Shown here in pieces: positions 5,468 through 6,452 of a DNA stretch of 6,452 nucleotides (position 1 is the stretch's first letter; each line of letters opens with the position of its first letter). Under the pieces are notes generated by a model. That model was not told the origin of the DNA and did no database searches. It saw only the letters and a list, made by a program, of their open reading frames with translations. The DNA is taken from positions 1 to 6,452 of the forward strand of contig DRLX01000434.1 in the NCBI GenBank assembly GCA_011322715.1. Direction: 5' to 3'. Origin of the DNA: Desulfobulbaceae bacterium. GTDB lineage: Bacteria; Desulfobacterota; Desulfobulbia; Desulfobulbales; Desulfobulbaceae. The translations under genes and the position numbers were made by a program.

Positions 5468-6452
5468 CAAAAAAGATCGCCATCACCACCTTGGGCTGTA
5501 AGGTCAATCAGTTTGAATCCGCCGCCTTTATCACCGGCTTTACGGATGCCGACTGTGAAATCGTTCCCTTTTCCGGACCGGCGGATGTTTATATCATTAA
5601 CACCTGTGCCGTCACCGCCAGGGCGGGACAGCAGTCCCGGCAACTTGTCAGGCGTGCCATACGCACCAATCCGGAGGCCCGTATCGTGGTCACCGGCTGC
5701 TATGCTCAGATTGCCGCTGAACACCTGCTGGACATTATGGGAAATCCTGCCTGCATAATCGGAAACGGCAACAAACATCTGCTGGTGGAAACGGCCTTGA
5801 TGGATGATCCGCCCGAAATGATCATGCTGACGGGCAACATCAGCCTGCAGAAGGAAATATGCAGGCTGCCTGTACGACGGTTCAGGGGACGAACCCGCTG
5901 TTATCTCCGCATCCAGGATGGATGCAATAACTTCTGCTCGTACTGCATTGTACCCTACAGTCGCGGTCGCAGTCGAAGCCTGCCCAGAGCGTCCGTTATT
6001 GACCAGGTGGAAATATTCCAGGAACAGGGATACCGGGAGATGGTCATTACCGGGATCAATGTGGGCAAATACGGCCTTGATCTTGACGAAGGTGAAGACA
6101 TATATACCCTGCTTGACGGCCTCTGTAAGAAATTTTCCGGGATGCGCATCCGGCTGAGTTCCGTGGAACCCGTGGAGGTCAATGATCGGCTGGTGGCGCT
6201 GATGGCCGATAACGCCAACTTCATGCCCCACCTTCATATCCCGCTGCAAAGCGGCGATGATCAAATCCTTTTCCGCATGAACCGTCGTTATACTGTGGAG
6301 GTTTTCGTCCACGTTATTGAAAAGATTGCCTCGGCCTTTCCCGATGCCGCCATCGGCTGTGACGTGCTGGCAGGATTTCCCGGTGAAGATGAGGAAGCGG
6401 CCGAAAACACCTTCCGCCTGCTGCAGGGGCTGCCGATCAGTTATCTCCACGT
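5464..6452 (+). CDS. mtaB: tRNA t6A37 methylthiotransferase MtaB (3' end cut by window)
   Basis: The frame opens at ATG 5464, overlapping the mnmA stop, and stays open to the window end, giving 329 residues of an expected 420-450. It is a radical SAM methylthiotransferase that converts t6A37 to ms2t6A37 in ANN-decoding tRNAs. The N-terminal domain has the LGCKVNQFES motif (10-19), which is typical of MtaB rather than MiaB or RimO. Its auxiliary [4Fe-4S] ligands are probably Cys12, Cys48 (INTCAVT) and Cys79 (VTGCY). The radical SAM motif CNNFCSYC gives Cys154, Cys158 and Cys161, followed by IVPYSRGRSRS. ITGINVGKYG (194-203), HIPLQSGDD (257-265) and GCDVLAGFPGE (297-307) are further family motifs. 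The C-terminal TRAM domain is not in the window. Coupling to mnmA puts two anticodon-loop sulfur modifications in one operon. Confidence 0.95.
   Translation, partial: MTKKIAITTLGCKVNQFESAAFITGFTDADCEIVPFSGPADVYIINTCAVTARAGQQSRQLVRRAIRTNPEARIVVTGCYAQIAAEHLLDIMGNPACIIGNGNKHLLVETALMDDPPEMIMLTGNISLQKEICRLPVRRFRGRTRCYLRIQDGCNNFCSYCIVPYSRGRSRSLPRASVIDQVEIFQEQGYREMVITGINVGKYGLDLDEGEDIYTLLDGLCKKFSGMRIRLSSVEPVEVNDRLVALMADNANFMPHLHIPLQSGDDQILFRMNRRYTVEVFVHVIEKIASAFPDAAIGCDVLAGFPGEDEEAAENTFRLLQGLPISYLH

Noticed and set aside
4406..5470. Long open frame on the minus strand opposite mnmA (354 residues)
   Set aside because: It is an exact shadow of mnmA, whose plus-strand product has every family motif. 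The minus product has no recognisable domain.
5404..6450. Long open frame on the minus strand opposite mtaB (348 residues)
   Set aside because: The plus-strand frame encodes MtaB with its Fe-S and radical SAM motifs. The opposite frame is open because of codon bias.

Overview
The window looks like chromosomal DNA from a Gram-negative anaerobe. The best guess is a sulfate- or sulfur-metabolising deltaproteobacterium (Desulfobacterota, perhaps Desulfobulbales). The grounds are a nickel ECF transporter of the NikK/NikL type, a helix-turn-helix protein with a Cys/Trp-rich tail of a kind I associate with that group, and moderately GC-rich coding sequence. The organism assignment is inference.

Layout. 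(1) Positions 1-2884, plus strand: the downstream part of a nickel-uptake operon. It holds nikL (its first codon or codons lie outside the window), nikK, nikQ and nikO. The substrate-specific membrane subunit NikM is absent and is expected just upstream. NikK and NikL are the exported accessory parts, NikQ is the membrane coupling (T) subunit, and NikO is the ATPase with a histidine-rich tail. The genes are tightly packed, with an ATGA overlap between nikK and nikQ. (2) Positions 2887-3258, minus strand: dgkA, an integral-membrane diacylglycerol kinase. It converges on nikO with only 2 bp between the stop codons. (3) Positions 3259-3471: the divergent control region between dgkA and the regulator gene, with a CTACCA-A-TGGTAG palindrome inside a possible promoter. 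(4) Positions 3472-3846, plus strand: a small DNA-binding-type protein with an HTH domain, a Lys-rich linker encoded by A-runs, and an eight-cysteine tail. (5) Positions 3847-4414: 568 bp with no convincing gene. It carries a terminator-like hairpin, a large inverted repeat made of two opposed hairpin units (REPIN- or MITE-like), a pyrimidine tract and a possible promoter for the next operon. (6) Positions 4415-6452, plus strand: mnmA and mtaB, overlapping by ATGA; mtaB runs off the window. They encode two tRNA sulfur-modifying enzymes, acting on U34 and on A37 respectively.

The coding genes are mostly well-known families. The less ordinary parts are the inverted-repeat structure at 4027-4185, the recurrence of ATGGTA in the non-coding DNA on both sides of the HTH gene, and the HTH/Cys-rich protein, whose role I do not know. 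I see no CRISPR array, tRNA, rRNA or recognisable transposase. No defence system or other clearly new multi-gene system is visible.
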